Origin: NCEH01 sp002257205
GTDB taxonomy: Bacteria > Pseudomonadota > Alphaproteobacteria > Rhizobiales > Xanthobacteraceae
Assembly (NCBI RefSeq): GCF_043195105.1
Contig: NZ_JBAFWO010000001.1
Direction: 5' to 3' (one strand)
DNA length: 64,000 nt
Shown here: piece after piece, positions 25,988 through 35,249 of the stretch
Position numbering within the stretch: position 1 is the first letter of the stretch
How the letters are laid out: each line of letters begins with the position of its first letter
Notes under the pieces: model-generated
The model's input: the letters and a program-made list of their open reading frames with translations, nothing else
The model's database searches: none
What the model was told of the DNA's origin: nothing
Translations under genes and position numbers: made by a program

Positions 25988-26887
25988 ATGGAGATCCGCC
26001 AATTCCGTTACTTCGTCGCCGTGGCGGAGCATCTCCATTTCAGCAGGGCGGCCGAGCAACTCGGCATCAGTCCCCCCTCCATGACCAAGCAGATCCAGGA
26101 GATCGAGCGCGAGCTGGGGGTACGATTGTTCCAGCGCACCAAGCGCTCGGTGCACCTGACGAGCGCGGGCGAGATCTTCCTCGACGACGCGCGCCGGGTC
26201 ATCCAGCAGGCGGAGCGGGCGGAGGAGACGGCCCGGCGGGCCGGGCGCGGAGAACTCGGCCGCATCGAATTGGGCTATGTCGCGTCCACCGCCTATGCCG
26301 GGGTGTTGCAGCAGCAGGTGGCGAGCTTCCGCGCCGCCCATCCGAGCGTGGAGGTGAATTGCCGTGAGGTCGCCATGGACCTGCTGCCGGAGATGCTGGA
26401 CGATGGGCGCATCGACGTGGCGTTCCTGCGCCCGCCCATAGCCTATCCGCCGGGGATTCTCTCGGTGACGCTTCTGCGCGACCCTTTCGTGGTCGCGCTT
26501 CCCGAGGCGAACCCCCTGGCCGCCCATGACCAGATCGCGCCGGAGGCATTGCGGGGCGAGACCTTCATCCTGCCGGAGCAGGATGCCGGCACGCTGGAAG
26601 TGGCGCGGCGCGGCGGCTTTGAACCGAAGCTCGGTCCGCGGCCCGGAAGCCTCACCGCCGTGGTGGTGCTGGTGTCGCTTGAGGTTGGCGTCGCGGTCAT
26701 TCCCAATTCGCTGCTGCGCGCGGTGACCATCGAGCGCGTCACCTATCGCCCGCTGGCGGCGCCGCAGATCCTCTCCGAGATCGCGGTCGCCTTTCGGCGC
26801 AGCGAATGGGCACCGGCCACCCAGGCGTTCATCGCGCAGATCCGCGGCGTCGCGCGCACCCTGCCGGCGCAGGGAAAGCCGGTCTGA
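25988..26887 (+). CDS. LysR-family transcriptional regulator
   Basis: 299 residues. N-terminal helix-turn-helix MEIRQFRYFVAVAEHLHFSR through about residue 60, of the CatR/BenM/CbnR-like group, and an effector domain (LGYVASTAYAG, then DVAFLRPP). ATG 25988 has AGAGG upstream. It sits between lldP (divergent) and the aminotransferase-dehydrogenase-racemase-nitrilase genes (same direction), so it probably controls one or both. The effector may be a carboxylic acid. Confidence 0.9.
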   Translation: MEIRQFRYFVAVAEHLHFSRAAEQLGISPPSMTKQIQEIERELGVRLFQRTKRSVHLTSAGEIFLDDARRVIQQAERAEETARRAGRGELGRIELGYVASTAYAGVLQQQVASFRAAHPSVEVNCREVAMDLLPEMLDDGRIDVAFLRPPIAYPPGILSVTLLRDPFVVALPEANPLAAHDQIAPEALRGETFILPEQDAGTLEVARRGGFEPKLGPRPGSLTAVVVLVSLEVGVAVIPNSLLRAVTIERVTYRPLAAPQILSEIAVAFRRSEWAPATQAFIAQIRGVARTLPAQGKPV

Positions 26888-27044
26888 ATTAGCTGTAGGG
26901 CAATTATTTTACGCGTTATTTTCAATTCACAGTAAAAAACGGCAATGGGATAGTTCCTTCAAGGTTCGCCGAACCGATCGCAAAACAGGGCCGAATGGCC
27001 GGCGACAGGCGTGCCACGGCGCCCCACGGGCGAATGGAGGAACC

Positions 27045-28262
27045 ATGCTCACTCTCGATTTCCATCCCTCGGGCCGCCACTTCCTTCAGATTCCTGGCCC
27101 GAGCCCGGTGCCGGATCGTCTGTTGCGGGCCATGAGCTATCCCACCATCGATCATCGCGGGCCGGAGTTCGGCGCGCTGGGGCTCAAGATCCTCGAAGGC
27201 ATCAAGCGCATCTTCAAAACCGCGCACCCGGTCATCATTTATGGCGCGTCGGGCACCGGCGCCTGGGAAGCGGCGCTCGTGAACACGCTGAGCGCCGGCG
27301 ACACGGTGCTGATGTACGAGACCGGCCATTTCGCCACCCTCTGGCACGAGATGGCGCTGAACCTTGGCCTGAAGCCTGAATTCATCGGCCTTCCCGGCAT
27401 CGAGGGATGGCGGCGCGGGGTGCAGGCGGCGATGATCGGCGAGCGGCTGCGGGCGGACAGCGAGCATCGCATCAAGGCGGTGTGCGTGGTGCACAACGAA
27501 ACTTCCACGGGCGTCACGTCCGACATTTCCGCGGTGCGCCGCGCCATCGATGCGGAGGGCCACCCCGCATTGTTGATGGTGGACACCATCTCCGGCCTCG
27601 CCTCGGCCGATTATCGGCATGACGAATGGGGCGTGGACGTCACCATCTCCGGCTCCCAGAAGGGCCTGATGCTGCCGCCGGGCATCGGTTTCAACGCCCT
27701 TTCGCCGAAAGCGCTGGCTGCCAGCAAGGCGGCCACCTTGCCGCGCGCCTATTGGGATTGGGCCCCGATCCTTGCGGCCAATACCACCGGTTACTGGCCT
27801 TATACCCCCAACACCAACCTGCTCTATGCCCTCAGCGAAGCCATCGAGATGATCGAGGTCGAGGGGCTGGATACGGTGTTCGCGCGGCATCAGCGCCTGG
27901 CCGAGGCGTGCCGCGCCGCCGTCCAGGCCTGGGGGCTGGAGATTCAATGCGCCGACCCGAGCGTCTATTCGCCCGTGCTCACCGGCGTGATGACGCCGCC
28001 GGGCGTCGACGCCAATGCGGTGCGCCAGATCATCTACGAGGCGTTCGATCTCTCGCTCGGCACCGGCCTCGGGAAGATGCGGGGCCGCATGTTCCGCATC
28101 GGCCATCTCGGCGATTGCAACGACCTCTCGCTCCTGGCGGCCCTCGGCGGCTGCGAGATGGGGCTGAAACTCTCCGGTGTGCCGCTCGCCGGCAGCGGCG
28201 TGGTGGCCGCCATGGATCGCCTGGCCCGTCCCGTGCCGCGCCCCGCCGCCAAGGTCGCCTGA
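27045..28262 (+). CDS. class V aminotransferase (serine/alanine-glyoxylate aminotransferase family)
   Basis: 405 residues. Starts with the family hallmark FLQIPGPSPVPDRLLRAM; the PLP lysine is in SGSQKGLMLPPG (about residue 207), and VDTISGLAS carries the PLP-contacting aspartate. Members transfer amino groups from serine, alanine or aspartate to glyoxylate or pyruvate in the cytosol. GGAGG precedes the ATG at seven bases. An intrinsic terminator (28307-28347) follows, so it may be a single-gene unit or expressed above the dehydrogenase. With glycolate-type permease and dehydrogenase nearby, glyoxylate to glycine conversion is a reasonable role; amination of another 2-oxo acid is the alternative. 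Confidence 0.88.
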   Translation: MLTLDFHPSGRHFLQIPGPSPVPDRLLRAMSYPTIDHRGPEFGALGLKILEGIKRIFKTAHPVIIYGASGTGAWEAALVNTLSAGDTVLMYETGHFATLWHEMALNLGLKPEFIGLPGIEGWRRGVQAAMIGERLRADSEHRIKAVCVVHNETSTGVTSDISAVRRAIDAEGHPALLMVDTISGLASADYRHDEWGVDVTISGSQKGLMLPPGIGFNALSPKALAASKAATLPRAYWDWAPILAANTTGYWPYTPNTNLLYALSEAIEMIEVEGLDTVFARHQRLAEACRAAVQAWGLEIQCADPSVYSPVLTGVMTPPGVDANAVRQIIYEAFDLSLGTGLGKMRGRMFRIGHLGDCNDLSLLAALGGCEMGLKLSGVPLAGSGVVAAMDRLARPVPRPAAKVA

Positions 28263-28306
28263 TGCCGTGACCCTGGATCCGGCTCCCCCATCGCCGGGTC
28301 CTCCTT

Positions 28307-28347
28307 CCCTCGCGGGCGGCGGTTGAACGTCGGCCGCGAGGGCTTTT
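28307..28347 (+). terminator. intrinsic terminator after the aminotransferase gene
   Basis: Nine-bp stem CCCTCGCGG (28307-28315) with CCGCGAGGG (28334-28342), followed by CTTTT. The downstream dehydrogenase starts 77 nt later, so this may be an attenuator. Confidence 0.75.
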
Positions 28348-28423
28348 CAGATCGTCGCGGAATCGCCGCCGCCCGGCCTTGCGGGCGCCTGCGACCGCGC
28401 CCCAGCCCCGACAGAGCGCGAAC

Positions 28424-31400
28424 ATGACACAGGTTTTCCCCGCGCCCGCAAAAACGGCCTCCGCTGCCACGGCGATGCGCGCCGGCGCCGATGCGCTTTC
28501 CCCCTTCGTCCGGCATCTTGCCGCCGAGGTGCGCGGCGATGTGATGTTCGACGCCGCGAGCCGGGGGCGCTATTCCACCGACGCGTCCATCTATCAGATC
28601 ATGCCCCTCGGCGTGGTTGTGCCGAAGGACCAGGACGACCTGCGGCGCGCGCTCGACATTGCCCGCGATCACGGCGCGCCGGTGCTGGCGCGGGGCGCGG
28701 GCTCCAGCCAGTGCGGGCAGACGATCGGCGAGGCGCTGATCCTCGACACCACCAAGTGGCTGAACAAAATCATCGATTTCGACGCCGGCCGGCGCACCGT
28801 GACGGTCGAGCCGGGCATCGTCCTCGATCATCTGAACGCATTCCTGAAGCCGCACGGCCTCTGGTACCCGGTGGATGTCTCCACCAGCGCCCAGGCCACC
28901 ATCGGCGGCATGGCGGGCAATAATTCCTGCGGCTCGCGCTCGCTGCGCTACGGCAACATGGTCCACAATGTGGAGGCCATCGACGCGGTCATGCCCGATG
29001 GACGGCAGCTCTGGTTCGGCCCGCTGTCGCAGATGGAGGCGAGCGCGCAGACCCGGCATCTCGTGGGCGAGATCCAGTCCATCGCCCGGCGCGCGGATGC
29101 CGAACTTGTCGCGCGCACACCCAAGGTTCTGCGGCGCGTCGCGGGCTACAATCTCGACCTGTTCAACTGCCAGAACCCCAAACCCTATTCGCCCGGCGGG
29201 GAGCCCAATCTGTCCCATCTCCTCGTGGGGTCGGAAGGCACGCTGGCCGTCACCCGGCAGATCACCTTGCGACTTTCCCCGCTGCCCACGCAAAGGGTGT
29301 TGGGCGTGGTGAATTTTCCCACCTTCTACCAGGCCATGGAGCTGACGCAGCACATCGTGAAGCTCGACCCCATGGCGGTGGAACTGGTGGATCGCACCAT
29401 GATCGATCTCGCGCTCACCAATCCCGCATTTCGCAAGGTGGTCGAGACGGCGCTGGTGGGCGCACCGGAAGCGCTGCTGCTGGTTGAGTTTTCCGGCGAG
29501 GACCTGGAGACGGAGACGCGCAATTTGCGCCGCCTCGTGGCGCTCATGGGCGATCTCGGCTTGCCGGGCGTCGTGGTGGAACTGATGGACCCCGCCCAGC
29601 AGAAGGCGCTGTGGGACGTGCGCAAGGCCGGCCTCAACATCATGATGAGCATGAAGGGTGACGGGAAGCCCGTCTCCTTCATCGAGGATTGCGCGGTTCC
29701 GCTGGAACATCTGGCCGAATACACGCAGACCCTGACCGAAACCTTCCGCAAATACGGCACGGAGGGCACGTGGTACGCCCATGCCGGCGTCGGGCTGCTG
29801 CATGTGCGGCCGATCCTCGACATGCGCCGCGACGGGGCGAAGAAGATGCGTGCCCTTGCGGAAGAAGCCGCCGCCTGGGTGCGGCACTTCAAGGGCTCCT
29901 ATTCCGGCGAGCACGGCGACGGCCTGTGCCGGGGCGAATGGGTGGCCTGGCAATATGGGCCGAAGATCAACCGGGCGTTCCAGCAGATCAAGGCCCTGTT
30001 CGATCCCGAAAATCGCTTCAGCCCGGATCGCATCGTCAACCCGCCGAAGATGGATGATGCGGGCCTGTTCCGCTTCGCGCCCGGCTACCGCGAACTGCCG
30101 CTGTCGCCGAAGCTGGACTGGTCCGCGTGGAACGTCACGCGCGATCCGCAGACCGGCGTTGAGACCGCGCCCGGCACCGGCGGCGATCTCTCCGGCGGCT
30201 TGGCCAAGGCCGTGGAGATGTGCAACAACAACGGCCATTGCCGCAAATTCGACGCGGGCACCATGTGCCCCTCCTATCGCGTCACGAAGGACGAACGCCA
30301 CGTCACGCGCGGCCGCGCGAATACGTTGCGCCTCGCGCTTTCCGGGCAGATCGGCCGCGGTGGCCTTGCCAGCGCCGAGGTGAAGGAGGTCCTGGACCTC
30401 TGCGTCTCCTGCAAGGGCTGCAAGCGCGATTGCCCCACCGGCGTGGACATGGCCAAGGTGAAGATCGAGGCGCGCGCCGCCTGGGTCGCTGAAAACGGGC
30501 TGCGCCTGCGCGAGCGCATGGTCGCCTACATGCCGCATTATGCCCCCTTCGCCGGCCGCGTCTCCTGGCTGCTGGCGCTCGGGGAAAGGCTGCCGGTTCT
30601 CGCGCCCTGGCTGAAGCGACGCCTCGGGCTAGCGCCCGCGCGCGCGTTCCCCCGCTTCCGCCGCTCCTTCCTTGGCCGTCGGCCAAGCGCGACGAATGGC
30701 GCTGCGAACGGTGTGGTGGAAAAGGAAGTGTTCCTGTTCGTGGACACCTTCAACAATCACATGGAGCCGGAGAATGCCGCCGCCGCCCGCGACGTGCTGG
30801 AAGCCGCCGGCTATCGGGTGCATCTGCATGCCGGCGGGGGCGGACGGCCCTTGTGCTGCGGCCGCACCCTGCTTGCCGCCGGCCTCGTGGATGCGGCGAA
30901 GGCGGAGGCGCGGCGCCTGCTTGATGCCGTCCTGCCATTCGTGGAGCGTGGCGTTTCCATCGTCGGCCTGGAGCCCTCGTGCCTGCTGAGCCTGCGGGAC
31001 GAATTCCTCAGCTATGGCTATGGCGAGGAGGCGCGCAGGCTCGCCAAGGCGGCGTTCCTGTTCGAGGAATTCCTGGTGCGCGAGCATGCCGCCGGGCGCT
31101 TTGCCCCGCGCTTTCACCCGCTCGGCGCATCGCAGGCGCTGCTGCACGGCCATTGCCACCAGAAGGCGTTCGATGCTGTGCGCCCCATCCACACCGTGCT
31201 CTCCTGGATCCCTGGGTTGAAGGTCACCGAGGTGGAGGGCTCGTGCTGCGGCATGGCCGGCAGCTTCGGTTATGAGGCGGAGCATTATGAGGCTTCCCTC
31301 GCCATGGCCGAACTCACTTTGCTGCCGGCGGTCCGCAAGGCCGCGCCGGGGGCGCTGGTGATCGCCGACGGCACGAGCTGCCGTCACCAGATTTTCGACG

Positions 31401-31468
31401 GGGCGAGGGTGGACGCCCTCCATGTCGCCCGCGTGCTTGCCTCGGCCCTGCAGCCTGCCGGTTCCTGA
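28424..31468 (+). CDS. FAD/Fe-S D-2-hydroxyacid dehydrogenase (GlcD-GlcF-type fusion, YdiJ-like)
   Basis: 1014 residues. N-terminal PCMH FAD-binding domain (about 50-270; ARGAGSSQCGQT and GNNSCGSRSLRYGN), FAD-oxidase C-terminal domain (about 280-550; GEHGDGLCRGEW contains the substrate/metal-site HGDG), then a ferredoxin-type dicluster region (CNNNGHC...GTMCPSY and CVSCKGCKRDCPTG, about 605-690) and two CCG domains (LCCGRTLLAAG; GSCCGMAGSFGYE) near 820 and 945. Such fusions oxidise D-lactate, glycolate, D-2-hydroxyglutarate or D-mandelate and pass electrons to the quinone pool at the membrane. It precedes a mandelate racemase and a nitrilase gene, supporting a 2-hydroxyacid substrate. Start at ATG 28424; a 15-codon in-frame extension is not conserved. 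Confidence 0.88.
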   Translation: MTQVFPAPAKTASAATAMRAGADALSPFVRHLAAEVRGDVMFDAASRGRYSTDASIYQIMPLGVVVPKDQDDLRRALDIARDHGAPVLARGAGSSQCGQTIGEALILDTTKWLNKIIDFDAGRRTVTVEPGIVLDHLNAFLKPHGLWYPVDVSTSAQATIGGMAGNNSCGSRSLRYGNMVHNVEAIDAVMPDGRQLWFGPLSQMEASAQTRHLVGEIQSIARRADAELVARTPKVLRRVAGYNLDLFNCQNPKPYSPGGEPNLSHLLVGSEGTLAVTRQITLRLSPLPTQRVLGVVNFPTFYQAMELTQHIVKLDPMAVELVDRTMIDLALTNPAFRKVVETALVGAPEALLLVEFSGEDLETETRNLRRLVALMGDLGLPGVVVELMDPAQQKALWDVRKAGLNIMMSMKGDGKPVSFIEDCAVPLEHLAEYTQTLTETFRKYGTEGTWYAHAGVGLLHVRPILDMRRDGAKKMRALAEEAAAWVRHFKGSYSGEHGDGLCRGEWVAWQYGPKINRAFQQIKALFDPENRFSPDRIVNPPKMDDAGLFRFAPGYRELPLSPKLDWSAWNVTRDPQTGVETAPGTGGDLSGGLAKAVEMCNNNGHCRKFDAGTMCPSYRVTKDERHVTRGRANTLRLALSGQIGRGGLASAEVKEVLDLCVSCKGCKRDCPTGVDMAKVKIEARAAWVAENGLRLRERMVAYMPHYAPFAGRVSWLLALGERLPVLAPWLKRRLGLAPARAFPRFRRSFLGRRPSATNGAANGVVEKEVFLFVDTFNNHMEPENAAAARDVLEAAGYRVHLHAGGGGRPLCCGRTLLAAGLVDAAKAEARRLLDAVLPFVERGVSIVGLEPSCLLSLRDEFLSYGYGEEARRLAKAAFLFEEFLVREHAAGRFAPRFHPLGASQALLHGHCHQKAFDAVRPIHTVLSWIPGLKVTEVEGSCCGMAGSFGYEAEHYEASLAMAELTLLPAVRKAAPGALVIADGTSCRHQIFDGARVDALHVARVLASALQPAGS

Positions 31469-31496
31469 AGGGTCATTTCAGAGGATGTTCAAGAAG

Positions 31497-32594
31497 ATGC
31501 TCCAGAGCATGTCGCCCTCCGCCCCCCGCATCGTTCGTGTCACGGCCCGCCCGGTGAGTGCGCCCCTCTCGCGACCGCTGCGCACGGCGAGCGGGGTGAT
31601 GGAAAGCGCGCCGCTGGTGCTGGTCGATCTTGAGACCGACACCGGCCTCGCCGGCCATGCCTATGCGTTTGCCTATACGCCGGTGCTTCTGGGAGCCCTG
31701 ACGCAGGCGACGCGGGACGTGGGCCGCCTGCTGGAGGGGCAGGAACTGCTGCCCCATGCGCTGACCCAGGTGCTGCGCGCGCGCTTTCGCCTCGCCGGCA
31801 CGCCGGGCCTGTTGGATATGGCGCTTGGTGCGCTCGATATCGCCGCCTGGGATGCCCATGCCAAAAGCGCCGGCCTGCCGCTGGTGCGGCTGCTGGGCGG
31901 GCAGGCCATGGACCTGCCGGCCTATGCCAGCTTCGGCATGGATGGCGCGGACGATCTCTCCCGCGCCTGCGCCATGGCGGTGCAGCAGGGGTTCGGCGCG
32001 GTGAAGATCAAGATCGGCTATCCGACGGTTGCGGAAGATCTCGCGGTGGTGCGGGCAGTGAAGCGCGCGATCGGCGCCGATGTGGCGCTGCTGATCGACT
32101 ATAATCAAAGCCTCTCCGTGCCGGACGCGGTGCATCGCTGCGGCCTGCTGGATGGCGAGGGGCTCGGCTGGATCGAGGAGCCGACGCGCTACGACGACAC
32201 CGCCGGCCATGCCCGCATCGCGGCCGAGACGAAGACCGCGCTCCAGCTCGGGGAAAACCTGTGGGGCCCCTGCGCCATCGCCGAAAGCGTCGCCGCTGGC
32301 GCCTCGGACCTGATGATGCCGGACCTGATCAAGGTGGGCGGGGTCAGCGGCTGGCTCGCGGCCTCGGCGATCTGCCAGGCGGCGCGCATGCCGGTGAGCA
32401 ATCATTTCTTCCAGGAGGCGAGCGCCCACCTCATGGCGGTGACGCCCACCGCCCATTTCGTCGAATATTTCGACCTCGCCGGGCCGGTGCTGCGCACGCC
32501 GCTGATGCTTCGGGACGGCAAGGTGCGCGCCAGCGACGAGCCGGGCCTCGGCATCGCCTGGAACGAAGAGGCGATCGCCCGCTACGCGGTCTGA
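31497..32594 (+). CDS. mandelate racemase (enolase superfamily, MR subgroup)
   Basis: 365 residues. All mandelate-racemase catalytic residues are seen: KIK (Lys170, Lys172; the latter the (S)-base), metal ligands Asp201 (IDYNQSLSVP), Glu227 (WIEEPT) and Glu253 (LGEN), the Asp276-His303 dyad (MPD; SNHFFQE, the (R)-base) and Glu323. Many stretches read like the Pseudomonas putida enzyme from memory (HAYAFAYTP, GYP, TPTAH). It interconverts enantiomers of mandelate or another 2-hydroxyacid. ATG 31497 lies nine bases after GAGG; ATG 31485 and 31509 are alternatives. Placed between a D-2-hydroxyacid dehydrogenase and a nitrilase. Function in vivo might extend to vinylglycolate-type substrates. Confidence 0.88.
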   Translation: MLQSMSPSAPRIVRVTARPVSAPLSRPLRTASGVMESAPLVLVDLETDTGLAGHAYAFAYTPVLLGALTQATRDVGRLLEGQELLPHALTQVLRARFRLAGTPGLLDMALGALDIAAWDAHAKSAGLPLVRLLGGQAMDLPAYASFGMDGADDLSRACAMAVQQGFGAVKIKIGYPTVAEDLAVVRAVKRAIGADVALLIDYNQSLSVPDAVHRCGLLDGEGLGWIEEPTRYDDTAGHARIAAETKTALQLGENLWGPCAIAESVAAGASDLMMPDLIKVGGVSGWLAASAICQAARMPVSNHFFQEASAHLMAVTPTAHFVEYFDLAGPVLRTPLMLRDGKVRASDEPGLGIAWNEEAIARYAV

Positions 32595-32643
32595 GACCGA
32601 CGTAGTTTTCCGTTCAAGAGACGTCTTCCAGAAAGGACCCGAG

Positions 32644-33690
32644 ATGAAAACCTATCCGCGCTTCAAAGCCGCCGCGTGCCACGCCGCGCCGGTCTATTTC
32701 GATACCGAGGCGACGCTCGACAAGGCCTGCGCCTGGATCGAGGAGGCCGCGCGCAACGGCGCCGAGCTGATCGCATTCCCGGAAGCCTTCATCGCCTCCT
32801 TCCCGGTGTGGTCCGGCGTCTGGGCGCCGGTGGATACCCATGAATTCTTCAAGGGCCTCGTCGGCTCGGCGGTGGAGATCGACGGGCCGGAAATGGCGCG
32901 GCTGCGGGGCGTCGCCAAGCGCCTCGGGGTGTTCGTCTCCATGGGCATCAACGAAGCCTCCCCCATCTCCGACGGCTGCGTGTGGGACACGAACGTCCTC
33001 ATCGGCGACGATGGCGCGCTGCTGAACGTGCATCGCAAACTGGTGCCGACCTATTGGGAAAAGCTCACCTGGGCCAATGGCGACGGCAGCGGCCTGCGGG
33101 TCGCGAATACGCGCATCGGCCGCATCGGCGCCCTGGTCTGCGGCGAGAATACCAATGGCCTTGCCCGCTTCACCTTGCTGGCGCAGGGCGAGAATGTGCA
33201 CATCTCGTCCTTCTCGCCGCGCTGGCCGACCCATCCGCCGGGCGAGCCGGCCTATGATCTGGAAGCCGCCATCCGCCTGCGCGCCGGCGCCCATGCGTTC
33301 GAGGGCAAGCTGTTCAACATCGTCGCCTCCGGCTTCCTGCCACCCGAGGCCATCGACCTCATCAGCCGCGACAATACCCGCGTCCGCCAGCTTCTGGAGG
33401 AGGCATCCAAGAGCGTATCCATGATCATCGGCCCGGATGGGCAGCCCATGGGCGCGACGCTCAAGGACGAGGAAGGCATCGTCTATGGCGACATTGATCT
33501 GGAGCGCTGCGTGGTGCCCAAGCAGTTCCAGGACGTGGTGGGCTATTACAATCGCTTCGACGTGTTCCAGCTGACGGTGAACCGGCGCGCCCTGACGCCG
33601 GTGGAATTCACCCAGGCCGCCCCGCCAGCCGCCGACGCCGGGGCGGACATCGTCCTGCCGCTGCATCCGGCGGACGAACGCCTGCAATAA
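32644..33690 (+). CDS. nitrilase (arylaceto-/aliphatic nitrilase family)
   Basis: 348 residues. Catalytic triad visible: Glu47 (FPEAF), Lys131 (HRKLVPTYWE) and Cys165 (LVCGENTNGLAR), with the second glutamate region WEKL near 138. The cysteine context CGEN rather than CWEN is found in branch-1 nitrilases of the arylacetonitrilase type. It hydrolyses a nitrile directly to acid and ammonia in the cytosol. AAAGGA lies upstream of ATG. Last gene of the aminotransferase-dehydrogenase-racemase group; with a mandelate racemase upstream, a 2-hydroxynitrile such as mandelonitrile or lactonitrile is an attractive substrate (inference). Confidence 0.88.
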   Translation: MKTYPRFKAAACHAAPVYFDTEATLDKACAWIEEAARNGAELIAFPEAFIASFPVWSGVWAPVDTHEFFKGLVGSAVEIDGPEMARLRGVAKRLGVFVSMGINEASPISDGCVWDTNVLIGDDGALLNVHRKLVPTYWEKLTWANGDGSGLRVANTRIGRIGALVCGENTNGLARFTLLAQGENVHISSFSPRWPTHPPGEPAYDLEAAIRLRAGAHAFEGKLFNIVASGFLPPEAIDLISRDNTRVRQLLEEASKSVSMIIGPDGQPMGATLKDEEGIVYGDIDLERCVVPKQFQDVVGYYNRFDVFQLTVNRRALTPVEFTQAAPPAADAGADIVLPLHPADERLQ

Positions 33691-33797
33691 CGCTCTTCGC
33701 CCGCAGCCGCGCGCTGTGGTGAAAGGGTCCGGGCGGCGTCTCCTCAGGAGCCGCACGTCCGGGCCCGCACGCCTTGGGGATTTCCGCGGCCGGGGCC

Positions 33798-35198
33798 TCA
33801 GCCGGCCTGCGGCCGCGTCATGAGGGCGGGATTCACGAGCCGGTCGTAATCCTCGCCCGTCAGATGGCCGAGGGAGATGGCGGCTTCGCGTGGCGTCATC
33901 CCCGCATCCAGCGCCTTGGTGGTGATCTGGGCCACCTTGTCGTAGCCGATCACCGGATTGAGCACGGTGACGACCAGCAAGGCGTTCGCGACGTTTTCCG
34001 CGAGCCGCGCACGGTCCACGTCGAGATCGGCGATCAGGCGGGAGGCGAAGATGTGCGCGCTGTCGGCCAGGATCCGGATCGACTGAAGCACATTGTAGAT
34101 CAGCACCGGCTTGGCGACGTTCAGCTCGAAATTGCCGGAGGCGCCTGCGGCGGTGACCGTGGCGTGGTTTCCCATCACCTGGAACGCCGCCTGTACCACG
34201 ACTTCGCCGATGGTCGGGTTGCGCTTGCCGGGCATGATGGAGGAGGTCAGCCCGTCATTGGGGATGATCAGTTCCCCGAGCCCGCAGCGCGGCCCCGAGC
34301 CCAGCAGGCGGATGTCGTTGGCGATCTTCATCATGGAGACCGCTACCACGTTCAGCGCGCCCGAGGCCTCCACCAGCGCGTCATGGGCGGCCATGCCCTC
34401 GAACTTGCTGGGGTTGGGGGAAAAGGTCACGCCGGCGAGCGCGCCGGCTTGCGCGCAGAAGGCTGCATCGAAGCCGACCGGGGCATTGAGCCCGGTGCCC
34501 ACCGCCGTGCCGCCCTGGGGCAGCACGCACAGGCGGGGCATGGCGCTTTCGAGGCGCGCCATGCCGTTGGCGATCTGCCGGGCGAAGGCATCGAACGCCT
34601 GGCCCATGGTCATGGGCACGGCATCCATCAGATGGGTGCGGCCGATCTTGAGCACGTCGGCGAACGCCGACGCCTTGATGGCGAGTTGGCCATGTAATTC
34701 GGCCAGAGCGGGGAGCAACCGTGCGCGCAATTCCTGCACCGTGGCGATGTGCATCACGGTCGGAAAGCTGTCGTTGGAGGATTGCGAGCGGTTCACATGG
34801 TCGTTCGGGTGCACCGGCGCCTTGGTGCCGAGCGGCTGGCCCAGCAACTCATTGGCGCGGTTGGCGATCACCTCGTTGGCATTCATGTTGGTCTGGGTGC
34901 CGGAGCCGGTCTGCCAGATGCGCAACGGGAAGTGATCGTCGAAGCGGCCCGCCAGCACCTCGCCCGCCGCCGCCTCGATCGCGTCCGCGAGCGCGGGGTC
35001 CAGCACGCCGAGCTGGCGATTGGCGCGGGCGGCGGCGATCTTCTGAAGGCCGAAGGCGTGGATGAGCCCGGCGGGAAAGCGTTCCTCGCCCACGTCGAAC
35101 ACGGCGCTGGCGCGCTGGGTCTGCGCCCCCCAATAGCGGCCGGCGGGAATCTCCACCGGGCCGAAGGCGTCGTTCTCGATACGGGCAGGCTGGGACAT
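33798..35198 (-). CDS. fumC: class II fumarate hydratase paralogue
   Basis: 466 residues. Class II fumarase signatures are present: GSGTQTNMNANEVIANRA, SSNDSFPT, GRTHLMDAVPMTMGQ and the mobile loop SSIMPGKRNPT with catalytic serine. Small departures (T for G before SSIMP, R for V after GK) suggest a second, divergent paralogue rather than the housekeeping copy. It hydrates fumarate to L-malate in the cytosol. Third gene of a minus-strand operon behind a fumarate-releasing lyase and a dicarboxylate symporter, so it probably channels the lyase's fumarate to the TCA cycle. It is convergent with the nitrilase gene. Confidence 0.9.
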   Translation of the reverse strand: MSQPARIENDAFGPVEIPAGRYWGAQTQRASAVFDVGEERFPAGLIHAFGLQKIAAARANRQLGVLDPALADAIEAAAGEVLAGRFDDHFPLRIWQTGSGTQTNMNANEVIANRANELLGQPLGTKAPVHPNDHVNRSQSSNDSFPTVMHIATVQELRARLLPALAELHGQLAIKASAFADVLKIGRTHLMDAVPMTMGQAFDAFARQIANGMARLESAMPRLCVLPQGGTAVGTGLNAPVGFDAAFCAQAGALAGVTFSPNPSKFEGMAAHDALVEASGALNVVAVSMMKIANDIRLLGSGPRCGLGELIIPNDGLTSSIMPGKRNPTIGEVVVQAAFQVMGNHATVTAAGASGNFELNVAKPVLIYNVLQSIRILADSAHIFASRLIADLDVDRARLAENVANALLVVTVLNPVIGYDKVAQITTKALDAGMTPREAAISLGHLTGEDYDRLVNPALMTRPQAG

Positions 35199-35249
35199 GG
35201 CACAAGGATTCCGAAAAGGGGCGGGGAGGCGCGCGGCCTCCCCGGGCGT

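Noticed and set aside
28034..30538. 834-codon minus-strand open frame
   Set aside because: Antisense to the FAD/Fe-S dehydrogenase; no recognisable domain and typical GC-rich shadow composition.
33691..33797. Intrinsic terminator between nitrilase and fumC
   Set aside because: A small imperfect hairpin (about 33736-33754) is present, but the stem has a mismatch and no T-tract follows.
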